Below, in pieces: positions 7,228 through 13,248 of a DNA stretch of 13,248 nucleotides; the first letter of the stretch is position 1; every line of letters begins with the position of its first letter. The stretch comes from Prevotellaceae bacterium. Lineage in GTDB: Bacteria > Bacteroidota > Bacteroidia > Bacteroidales > Bacteroidaceae. Below the pieces are notes generated by a model, which made no database searches, had not been told where the DNA came from, and was given only the letters and a program-made list of their open reading frames with translations. The DNA lies in NCBI GenBank assembly GCA_021153165.1, contig JAGKTZ010000053.1, forward strand, positions 1 to 13,248, written 5' to 3'. The position numbers and the translations under genes are program-made.

Positions 7228-9558
7228 TTAGTTCGTTATCTTCAAACCAAGGAAATAAGTGCGGGGCGCCGTTGGACCATAGAAGTAGCCCGAGTCACGA
7301 TAGCCACCCTTGTCCAAATCTTGCTGGAAAGCATTGAAGATATTTTGCACACCGCAGTTGATCTGCAAATTTACCTTATCAGCCAAATTAAAGGTGTAAC
7401 TTACTTTTGCATTGAAGTCGAAGAAATCTGGTGTGCGCACCATTTCATCTTGCTGGATATAGGTATATTCATAGTCAGCAGGCACATCGCCAGGAGCAGG
7501 AGCGAAATGAGGCACATACATGCGACCTGTATAAACGCCCGAGAGCGATGCTTCAAAGTTACGCAAAGGAGATGAAGTCAAGGTGAAATATCCGTAGCAA
7601 TTAGGCGTGCGAGGCATATTCTTAGTTGGTGCAACAAGGGGATTTTCGCTCCACACTTCCATTTCCTTGTAACGACTTTGCTGATAGGTAAAACCTGCTT
7701 GCAGGGCAATCTCCTTGCCATGCGCTATCTTCGCATCCAGATTCACACCATACACACGAGCACCGCTACCATTGCGACGTTCCTGCAACGCATTGCCAGC
7801 TGCATCCACGCCAATATTTTCGAGTACAAACACATTGCGTAGGTCAGTATAGAACCCTTCGACGAGGAAATTGGCACTCCAGTGTCCAAAATTGGTTGCC
7901 CAGTCTACTGAACCACTGAAACTATTAGAGTGTTCGGGTTTCAATCCCTCTGCTAATTGGATAAGTACACCCTCTCCGCCAACTGCAGTGATATGCAAAT
8001 CCTCGTCGTAGGCTTGTGGCGCACGGAAACCTGTAGACCAAGTCAAGCGAGCCTGAAGTTTTTCGAAAGGACGATACAGCAAATTGATACGTGGACTAAA
8101 AATGGGCTTGTCTATCAAATTATGCTTGTCCAGTCGGAATCCTGCCAACAAGGTGAAATATTTCATCTGCCATTCGTTCTGCACAAAACCACCGCCAATT
8201 TTCACATCTTGCTCCATATCTCTACCATAACCCACCATCACATCGTGCATCGAGTTAGCCTGGTATTCGAGACCTGCAGTCAACGTAGCAGGCGCAAAAA
8301 TCACGCGATCAAAACTACCCGAATACGTTGTACCAACGACATACGTCAAGTCTGTGGTCTTACCATAAGCATCAGGATTTTGCTGCGCGCCGTAGTAACT
8401 ATTACGATTTATGTGTTGCAGCGAAACGTAAGCAGAGAATTTATGACGATTACCTGGCAGGAAATGGTCGTACGACAGACCTCCACTATTGATGATATGC
8501 TTCGTCTGCTCAGTGATATCTGTATTGAATGGTTCCAGGTCAAATTTATTACCGCCGCGTCTGAATTCATTAGTCGTATGATACTCCACATTGATCACAT
8601 TTTGTGACGTAGGGCGATAGAATGAACGCAAACCAAAAGTATTCATTTCCAACAAACCTACTTCGGAGAAGCCATCACCGTCCGCATCATAGGGATTGCG
8701 ATTGCGGAAAGATTCATAGAGCGCGATGCCATAGTCGCGGTCTTTTGATACGAGCGATACATTGGCACCCATGGTCTCTTCCCACGCCTTGCCATTCATA
8801 TTTGATACCTGGGTATTCACGGCAAACGAATTGCTCGTCGGTGTCTTGGTGATGATATTTATCGTACCTCCCACAGCATTAGCACCGAAAAGTGCTGAAC
8901 CGCCGCCACGCACTACCTCCACACGCTCAATCATATTCACGGGGATTTGCTCCAAACCATACACGCCCGACAGCGCACTCACCACAGGACGACTATTTAT
9001 CAGGATTTGTGAATAAGGGCCTTCCAAACCATTGATACGCACCTGTGGGAAGGCACAGTTTTGGCAATTGTTTTCTACTCTGAGCCCAGATTGAAAATTC
9101 AGGGACTTAGCCAAATCGGGCGAATTGACCGTCTCAAACATTTTTTGGTTCAACACACTCACCACGACTGGCGCCATACTACGTTTCACCTCATTGCGAT
9201 TAGCGCTCACCACCACTTCATTCATGTCATAGTTCTTTGGCTGCATCTTCAGGTCGCATCGTGTCACCGCGTCATCGGCACTCACCTCTATTGCGGTTTC
9301 GAGAGTCTCATAACCCAACAGGATAGCACGTAGCGTATATTTCCCGCTTTTGGTTCCCATGAATATATATTCACCCGCTTCGTTGGTCGTTGCCTTCGTT
9401 TTGGTTTCCACCAATTGCAGCACCACGCCCGTCAGCGGTTCGTCTGTTTGTTCATTCGTCACATTCCCCATCACGCTGTGCGTCTTCACATTTTGCGCCA
9501 CAGTATATTGAGGCAGCATAGCGACTATAGCCACCATGTATAGCAATATTTTTCTCAT
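7228..9558 (-). CDS. TonB-dependent receptor (metal/heme/corrinoid-type plug), substrate unproven
   Basis: This outer-membrane receptor has 776 residues from the ATG at 9558. That start gives a proper signal peptide, MRKILLYMVAIVAMLPQY ending TVAQ. The frame stays open upstream to a GTG at 9684, but that form buries the signal. Residues 25-105 form a carboxypeptidase-regulatory-like domain. EVVVSANRNE (114-123) opens the plug, which includes a CxxC (Cys165, Cys168) just before FPQVRINGLEGPYSQILI, then VEVVRGGGSALFGANAVGGT. The barrel carries an acidic DADGDGFSE loop (291-299, resembling a calcium-binding loop) and GFRAPQAYDEDLH (about 510-522). It ends ...TYFLGLKITN. The plug form resembles BtuB/CirA/heme-receptor types rather than SusC, and no SusD is present. 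It follows the His-rich small gene by 217 bp. Metal, heme or cobalamin import is inference. Confidence 0.9.
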   Translation of the reverse strand: MRKILLYMVAIVAMLPQYTVAQNVKTHSVMGNVTNEQTDEPLTGVVLQLVETKTKATTNEAGEYIFMGTKSGKYTLRAILLGYETLETAIEVSADDAVTRCDLKMQPKNYDMNEVVVSANRNEVKRSMAPVVVSVLNQKMFETVNSPDLAKSLNFQSGLRVENNCQNCAFPQVRINGLEGPYSQILINSRPVVSALSGVYGLEQIPVNMIERVEVVRGGGSALFGANAVGGTINIITKTPTSNSFAVNTQVSNMNGKAWEETMGANVSLVSKDRDYGIALYESFRNRNPYDADGDGFSEVGLLEMNTFGLRSFYRPTSQNVINVEYHTTNEFRRGGNKFDLEPFNTDITEQTKHIINSGGLSYDHFLPGNRHKFSAYVSLQHINRNSYYGAQQNPDAYGKTTDLTYVVGTTYSGSFDRVIFAPATLTAGLEYQANSMHDVMVGYGRDMEQDVKIGGGFVQNEWQMKYFTLLAGFRLDKHNLIDKPIFSPRINLLYRPFEKLQARLTWSTGFRAPQAYDEDLHITAVGGEGVLIQLAEGLKPEHSNSFSGSVDWATNFGHWSANFLVEGFYTDLRNVFVLENIGVDAAGNALQERRNGSGARVYGVNLDAKIAHGKEIALQAGFTYQQSRYKEMEVWSENPLVAPTKNMPRTPNCYGYFTLTSSPLRNFEASLSGVYTGRMYVPHFAPAPGDVPADYEYTYIQQDEMVRTPDFFDFNAKVSYTFNLADKVNLQINCGVQNIFNAFQQDLDKGGYRDSGYFYGPTAPRTYFLGLKITN

Positions 9559-9775
9559 TATCCGTAAATCAATATTTGTTTTGTTACTAATTGTAAATAA
9601 AAGCGGTAGGTTGGTCGTAAGCACTACAAGCCCTAACATTAGCAACAACATAGGCAAACAGACATATCTCCGCCCATATGGCACAACGCCTCACCAAGGA
9701 GATTCCCCTTGGCGCAATTTCTATAGTGCTGTACTACTTGTGAAAAAACGACCTTACCCGCAAAAGGCTATCCAA
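9559..9775 (-). other. 217-nt leader between His-rich gene and receptor, with stem-loop
   Basis: No separate promoter box was found, so this is probably an intercistronic leader. In minus-strand RNA, CGCCAAGG (9714-9707) pairs with CCTTGGTG (9699-9692) around a 7-nt loop, an 8-bp stem with one G-U pair. It lacks a T-run, so it is not a simple terminator. No known riboswitch consensus was recognised; in particular the cobalamin-riboswitch core is not evident. The frame of the receptor stays open back to a GTG at 9684 and would encode a hydrophobic stretch. Confidence 0.4.
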
Positions 9776-10120
9776 TCAAACAAAACAAATAGGCGGGTCA
9801 CGAGGTTTAGCATCCCTCGTCGTAAACGTAAAAATAGGCGAAGTCATCTCGGCTTCGTCTACAGAAGGAGGATAATAGAAAGGCTGAACTAATTGGAATC
9901 CATCACTCATTTCATCGGCGAAGAAATGCGATAGCAAATCGATCGTAGCAATTTCTTCAGCACTGTGATTGTGATTGGCATCAGTCAATGGATGCGAGTG
10001 AAACAGGGTTCTGCCACCAACAATGTGGTAGTGAGCAGAGCTATAGAGCACTACTTGAAACACCACAAATAGCAATAGTGGGCACAACCTGAACCATTTG
10101 AATAGTGAACTTTCTCGCAT
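9776..10120 (-). CDS. Small His-rich membrane/exported protein
   Basis: This protein has 114 residues from the ATG at 10120; a TTG three bases earlier is in frame but unlikely. The N-terminus MRESSLFKWFRLCP plus LLLFVVFQVVLYSS is a signal anchor or uncleaved signal with a basic n-region. It is followed by a cluster of His residues (about positions 30, 32, 41, 43, 50 and 52) in AHYHIVGG, FHSHPL and ANHNHS. The C-terminal half is acidic then aromatic (FYYPPSVDEAEM). The cluster suggests metal binding at the periplasmic face, which is inference. It heads a unit with the downstream TonB receptor and has a good promoter box. Small His-rich proteins beside this receptor type occur in other Bacteroidetes as I recall, but I assign no family. 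Confidence 0.72.
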   Translation of the reverse strand: MRESSLFKWFRLCPLLLFVVFQVVLYSSAHYHIVGGRTLFHSHPLTDANHNHSAEEIATIDLLSHFFADEMSDGFQLVQPFYYPPSVDEAEMTSPIFTFTTRDAKPRDPPICFV

Positions 10121-10151
10121 CAATGATATATACTTTTCTAAATTTCGAATG

Positions 10152-10183
10152 CAAAATTACAAAATAATTCTATCTACACCAAT
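10152..10183 (-). promoter_or_regulatory. Candidate promoter for His-rich protein/receptor unit
   Basis: The minus strand has TAATTTTG (10159-10152), an exact TAnnTTTG, with ATTG (10183-10180) at 20-bp spacing as a one-mismatch -33 box. The expected leader to the ATG at 10120 is about 25 nt. Confidence 0.6.
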
Positions 10184-10235
10184 ACTAAAAAGTGGGTAAA
10201 ATAGTTGTGGCCTTCATTTTGATTCAGCGAAGAGC

Positions 10236-10269
10236 GAGTATTTGGCGTACCATACTCCGAAGTATTTTG
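10236..10269. promoter_or_regulatory. Possible operator in the divergent intergenic region
   Basis: A 6-bp inverted repeat, GAGTAT (10236-10241) and ATACTC (10252-10257), is followed by AAGTATTTTG (10260-10269), a near copy of GAGTATTTGG at 10236-10245. It lies between the two divergent promoters of the 10121-10381 gap. Such short repeats can arise by chance in AT-rich DNA. Confidence 0.25.
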
Positions 10270-10288
10270 ATAGGAAATATACATTTCT

Positions 10289-10321
10289 TCTGGTGAGATA
10301 TAAAAATTTTGACTAATTTTG
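10289..10321 (+). promoter_or_regulatory. Candidate promoter for the alpha-galactosidase gene
   Basis: TAATTTTG (10314-10321) is an exact TAnnTTTG box. TCTG (10289-10292) lies 21 bp upstream as a one-mismatch -33 box. This predicts a leader of about 55 nt. Confidence 0.5.
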
Positions 10322-10381
10322 TCAGCGATACTCACAATATACATACCAATATTATTTTTACGCACATATTGATATAATACT

Positions 10382-12211
10382 ATGATTACAATGAAAAAGT
10401 TTTTGCTCTCCTTGCTCGCAGTCTCTGCAGGTTATTTTGCCTCAGCCAATGCTCAGCAACCACCTATCATGGGTTGGAGTTCGTGGAACACGTATGGTTT
10501 TCAAATCAATGACTCGCTTGTGCGCACTCAAGCAGATGCGATGGTCAATCTCGGTTTCTTTGACAAGGGATATAAGTACATTAATATCGACGACGGCTTC
10601 TTTGGCGGTCGCGACAAAGAGGGAAAGCTGTTAATCCACCCTACCCGATTCCCAAACGGACTACGCCCATTAGTGAACTATATCCACAGCAAGGGACTCA
10701 AGGCAGGTATCTACTCTGACGCAGGGCGCAACACCTGCGCATCATTCTGGGGCAATCCAAAAGATACTATCGGTATCGGCGTAGGTCTGTATGGTCACGA
10801 TGACGAGGATCTGGCGCTCTATTTCGACGACCTGGATTTCGACTTCATCAAGGTAGACTATTGCGGTGCCGATGCTGGCAATAATGCCGAAGGCTTGGAC
10901 CTTGACGAAGAGCAACGCTACAAGGAAATCGCTGCTGCTATTCGTGGCGTAAACAAGAAGGACCTGAACTGGAACATCTGCCGCTGGGCTTTCCCTGGCA
11001 CTTGGGTGTGCGACATCGTTGACTCCTGGCGCACCACCGAGGACATCTACCTCGGTTGGGAATCTATCAAGAGCATCATTGGCCAGAGTCTCTACCTCTC
11101 AGCCTACACCACATACGGCCACTACAACGACATGGATATGCTCGAAGTGGGCCGCGGTCTCACCGACGAGGAGGACAAGACGCACTTTGGCATGTGGTGC
11201 ATCATGAGTTCGCCTCTGCTCATCGGTTGCGACCTGCACGACATCAAGGGCAACGCCTTGGAGTTGATGCAAAACGAAGAACTCATTGCACTCAACCAAA
11301 ACACCCTGGGCCTTCAGGCCTATGTGGTGGAAAAGGAAAACGACTGCTACATCCTCGTCAAGGACGTTGAAGAACTTTACGGCAAGAAGCGCGCCATCGC
11401 CGTCTACAACCCCTCGAATGGCATAAAGAATGTGACAGTAGACTTCTCTATGCTAGACCTGGCGGGCGAAGTGAAAGCGCGCGACCTGTTCCAACGCAAA
11501 GACGTAGGTTCCTTCAGCGGCGAAATGTCCGTCACAGTTCCCGCCCACGGCACACGCATCTATACCCTGGAAGCTGCCCAGCGCTTGGAACGCACAGTCT
11601 ACGAAGCCGAAACTGCATGGCTCAGCGAATATCAGGAATTGTGGAATAATGAATCACGTGGCACAGCTATCTATAGCGAAAAATCAGACGCATCGGGCGG
11701 CGCTATCGTAGGTTGGTTGGGCAATCGTGCCAGCAACGACTTGCAGTGGCGCAACGTCTACAGCCACACGGGTGGTAAGTACAAGATGACCCTTGCATTT
11801 ATCACTGGCGAAAACCGCAATATCAAGATAAGCGTAAATGACGGCGCGCCTATCTCTGCAACACTCAACGGTGGCAGCTGGAGCAACGTTGCTCATCAAG
11901 ATTTTGAAATCACACTCAACCCTGGTAACAACGTCGTGCGCCTCTATACCGACGCAGGTTGGGCAGCAGACATCGACTGCATGCGTCTGGAGTTGATTGA
12001 ACCCACACAAATCGCAACACACAGTCTCGTGGCCCTTGATGTAAAAGTGCAGGGACATAAACTCCATATCCAAGCGCCCAAATCTACCACAGTGACTATC
12101 GTTGACATGGCAGGCAAACAAATATGGCGTGGCGAAGTCGCTGGCAGCAAAACTATCGAACTGCCCACAGGCACTTACTTGGTAGGAGACAAAAAAGTAG
12201 TAGTGAAATAA
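10382..12211 (+). CDS. Secreted GH27 alpha-galactosidase with CBM-like domain and T9SS tail
   Basis: This 609-residue exported enzyme would hydrolyse terminal alpha-galactosides, as in raffinose-type sugars or galactomannan side chains. The signal peptide runs from M1 or M4 (MKKFLLSLLAVSAGYFASAN) to about AQ25. The GH27 barrel covers about 26-315: GWSSWN (31-36), NIDDGF (68-73), GIYSDAG (109-115), KVDYCG with nucleophile Asp159, and SWRTTEDI with acid/base Asp221. A C-terminal beta domain follows to about 397. Residues 405-540 (VYEAETAW to DIDCMRLEL) resemble a CBM6/CBM35-type carbohydrate-binding module. Residues about 545-609 (VTIVDMAGKQIWRGEV, LPTGTYLV, KVVVK) look like a Por/T9SS C-terminal sorting domain, predicting surface attachment or release. 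It stands alone, diverges from the His-rich gene and is followed by a strong terminator. Some GH27 members are beta-arabinopyranosidases or alpha-N-acetylgalactosaminidases. Confidence 0.93.
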   Translation: MITMKKFLLSLLAVSAGYFASANAQQPPIMGWSSWNTYGFQINDSLVRTQADAMVNLGFFDKGYKYINIDDGFFGGRDKEGKLLIHPTRFPNGLRPLVNYIHSKGLKAGIYSDAGRNTCASFWGNPKDTIGIGVGLYGHDDEDLALYFDDLDFDFIKVDYCGADAGNNAEGLDLDEEQRYKEIAAAIRGVNKKDLNWNICRWAFPGTWVCDIVDSWRTTEDIYLGWESIKSIIGQSLYLSAYTTYGHYNDMDMLEVGRGLTDEEDKTHFGMWCIMSSPLLIGCDLHDIKGNALELMQNEELIALNQNTLGLQAYVVEKENDCYILVKDVEELYGKKRAIAVYNPSNGIKNVTVDFSMLDLAGEVKARDLFQRKDVGSFSGEMSVTVPAHGTRIYTLEAAQRLERTVYEAETAWLSEYQELWNNESRGTAIYSEKSDASGGAIVGWLGNRASNDLQWRNVYSHTGGKYKMTLAFITGENRNIKISVNDGAPISATLNGGSWSNVAHQDFEITLNPGNNVVRLYTDAGWAADIDCMRLELIEPTQIATHSLVALDVKVQGHKLHIQAPKSTTVTIVDMAGKQIWRGEVAGSKTIELPTGTYLVGDKKVVVK

Positions 12212-12233
12212 CACTCACACCCTATAATGCATC

Positions 12234-12266
12234 AAAAGGAGAAGGACAAAATCCTTCTCCTTTTTT
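12234..12266 (+). terminator. Strong intrinsic terminator after alpha-galactosidase
   Basis: AAAAGGAGAAGGA pairs perfectly over 13 bp with TCCTTCTCCTTTT across a CAAAA loop and ends in a T-run (12261-12266). It starts 23 bp past the TAA stop. Confidence 0.93.
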
Positions 12267-12296
12267 GCTTCCCTAAAACTTGGCAAAGGGTGGCTG

Positions 12297-12359
12297 AAAA
12301 AAGGTCTAATGTTTTTTAAAAAAAGTCTAATCTTTTTCAAAAAAGGTCTAGTTTTTTTT
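12297..12359 (+). repeat. Three tandem 21-bp A-tract/GTCTAA/T-tract units
   Basis: Units at 12297-12317, 12318-12338 and 12339-12359 each have six or seven A, then GTCTAA or GTCTAG (starting at 12304, 12325 and 12346), then a T-tract. The period is exactly 21 bp. Flanking bases also resemble each other: AAACTTGGCAAAGGG before the array and AAATTTGCCAAGGG after it. A single matching unit lies upstream of the first TonB receptor (4049-4069, minus). Confidence 0.88.
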
Positions 12360-12366
12360 AAATTTG
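12335..12366 (+). promoter_or_regulatory. Candidate promoter for the Sua5/TsaC gene
   Basis: TAAATTTG (12359-12366) is an exact TAnnTTTG box at the end of the 21-bp array. TTTC (12335-12338), in the preceding unit, lies 20 bp upstream as a near -33 box. The leader would be about 75 nt. A weaker -7-like TAACTTCG at 12432-12439 would give an almost leaderless transcript. Confidence 0.5.
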
Positions 12367-12447
12367 CCAAGGGTTTGTGAAATCTTGAAAAAATCGGGGC
12401 ATTTTCGCTTGTGTGTTTGTCCACGATTCACTAACTTCGCATCAATT

Positions 12448-13056
12448 ATGAACAACGAACGAAAAGCAAAAGGTAAACCTCTGCCTGCTGAATGGCGTGA
12501 GGATATAGCCCGTGCACTCGAGGTGCTAAACAAAGGGGGCGTGATACTTTATCCCACAGATACGATTTGGGGGATAGGTTGTGATGCTACGAACGAGGCG
12601 GCAGTGCGTCGTGTCTTCGACATCAAGCATCGTGCCGACAGCAAGGCACTGATTTCGCTGGTGGATTCGCCCATCAAGGTACAAGGTTATGTCAAAGAAA
12701 TGCCCGATGTGGCATGGGACTTGATAGAAGTGGCATCGCGTCCGCTCACTATCATCTATGACGACGTGAGATACCTGGCGCCGAGCTTGGCTGCTGAAGA
12801 TGGCAGTGCAGCTATACGGGTGACGAGCGAACCCTTCAGTCGCGAACTGTGTATGCGCTTGAAGCGACCATTAGTGTCGACTTCGGCCAACATAAGTGGC
12901 GAAGCCTCGCCCCGCTGCTTTGCGGACATCAACCCCGATTTGCTCAAAGCTGTAGACTATGTATGCACTTCGCGCAGAGAAGAGGGAGAAAACCCTGCGG
13001 CCTCGAGTATCATCAAACTGAAGAGCAATGGCGAGATAGTCATCGTGCGCGAATGA
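12448..13056 (+). CDS. tsaC: L-threonylcarbamoyladenylate synthase (Sua5/YciO/YrdC family)
   Basis: This 202-residue cytoplasmic enzyme makes threonylcarbamoyl-AMP from threonine, bicarbonate and ATP. It is the first step of the t6A37 modification on tRNAs that read ANN codons; TsaD with its partners then transfers the group. Family motifs are present: GGVILYPTDTIWGIGCDAT (30-48), IKHRADSKALISLV (59-72), RPLTIIY (98-104), SAAIRVTSEPF (120-130), PLVSTSANISGEASP (141-155) and a C-terminal NPAASSIIKL. It is the single-domain short form, without the extra C-terminal Sua5 domain. The frame is open upstream to a TTG at 12364, but that stretch overlaps the promoter and lacks family sequence, so the ATG at 12448 is chosen. 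No neighbour shares the pathway. Confidence 0.93.
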   Translation: MNNERKAKGKPLPAEWREDIARALEVLNKGGVILYPTDTIWGIGCDATNEAAVRRVFDIKHRADSKALISLVDSPIKVQGYVKEMPDVAWDLIEVASRPLTIIYDDVRYLAPSLAAEDGSAAIRVTSEPFSRELCMRLKRPLVSTSANISGEASPRCFADINPDLLKAVDYVCTSRREEGENPAASSIIKLKSNGEIVIVRE

Positions 13057-13248
13057 TATTTGAGGCAAGCGAGAGGAAATTCTTATACGTGTAGATACGA
13101 GAAATACGCTGGAGCTAAATATCATTCGTGTCAATTCGTGGTTAAAAACTCTCCACGTATCACGTGTATCACGAGTATTTGGGGTCTCACGCAAATCTTT
13201 AGAATCTATAAAAAAGATAATAGGATATATATGCCGGAGCCAAATCTT
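13057..13248. other. Terminal intergenic stretch with short degenerate repeats
   Basis: No gene is seen in these 192 bp. ATTCGTG occurs at 13124-13130 and 13134-13140. GTATCACG occurs at 13157-13164 and 13166-13173. An ATG at 13231 opens a frame to the window end, too short to judge. No terminator hairpin was identified after the Sua5 stop. Confidence 0.5.

Noticed and set aside
9559..9775. Cobalamin riboswitch ahead of the BtuB-like receptor
   Set aside because: I could not find the conserved B12-box or core elements; only a simple stem-loop is visible.
10174..10365. 63-residue minus-strand frame in the divergent gap
   Set aside because: It starts with GTG, overlaps the likely glycosidase promoter, and its product shows no signal, motif or family resemblance.
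11684..12214. 176-residue minus-strand reading frame
   Set aside because: It is a shadow of the alpha-galactosidase C-terminal domains; the plus-strand frame has clear domain content.
13231..13248. Start of a further plus-strand gene
   Set aside because: Only six codons are visible before the window ends, with no recognisable sequence.

Overview
The window looks like chromosomal DNA from a Bacteroidales bacterium, probably a gut- or rumen-type Prevotellaceae-like relative. Supporting signs are a DUF4924-type protein, two TonB-dependent receptors with N-terminal carboxypeptidase-like regulatory domains, an alpha-galactosidase that appears to carry a type IX secretion (T9SS) tail, and -7 promoter boxes of the Bacteroidetes form TAnnTTTG. 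Genus placement is inference. I see no tRNA, rRNA, CRISPR array, transposase or phage gene.

Layout. Positions 22-1342 (minus): a LysE-family exporter followed by a DUF4924-type gene, probably one transcript. Positions 1361-1554: intergenic, with a five-copy octamer minisatellite. Positions 1555-3981 (minus): first TonB-dependent receptor. Its upstream gap (3982-4190) has a TAAATTTG box, an A-tract/GTCTAA/T-tract block and two 15-bp direct repeats spaced 21 bp apart. Positions 4191-6996 (minus): a small coiled-coil lipoprotein gene followed by a PcrA/UvrD helicase gene, preceded by a partly duplicated promoter region. Positions 7170-10120 (minus): a small His-rich membrane or exported protein, a 217-nt leader, a second TonB-dependent receptor and a clear intrinsic terminator. 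Positions 10124-10381: divergent promoter region. Positions 10382-12211 (plus): secreted GH27 alpha-galactosidase, with a perfect 13-bp terminator hairpin after it. Positions 12212-12447: three tandem 21-bp units ending in a TAAATTTG box. Positions 12448-13056 (plus): threonylcarbamoyl-AMP synthase (Sua5/TsaC). The last 192 bp hold only short degenerate repeats.

How the genes work together. The His-rich protein and second receptor look like a two-gene uptake unit, possibly for a metal, heme or corrinoid; the substrate is not proven. The GH27 enzyme is a stand-alone exported glycosidase with no SusC/SusD pair here. The helicase and Sua5 are housekeeping. I do not see a clear new multi-gene system. 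The most interesting signals are in intergenic DNA: the same 21-bp block joined to TAAATTTGCC lies upstream of two unrelated genes in the same orientation relative to each gene, which suggests a repeated promoter or operator module.
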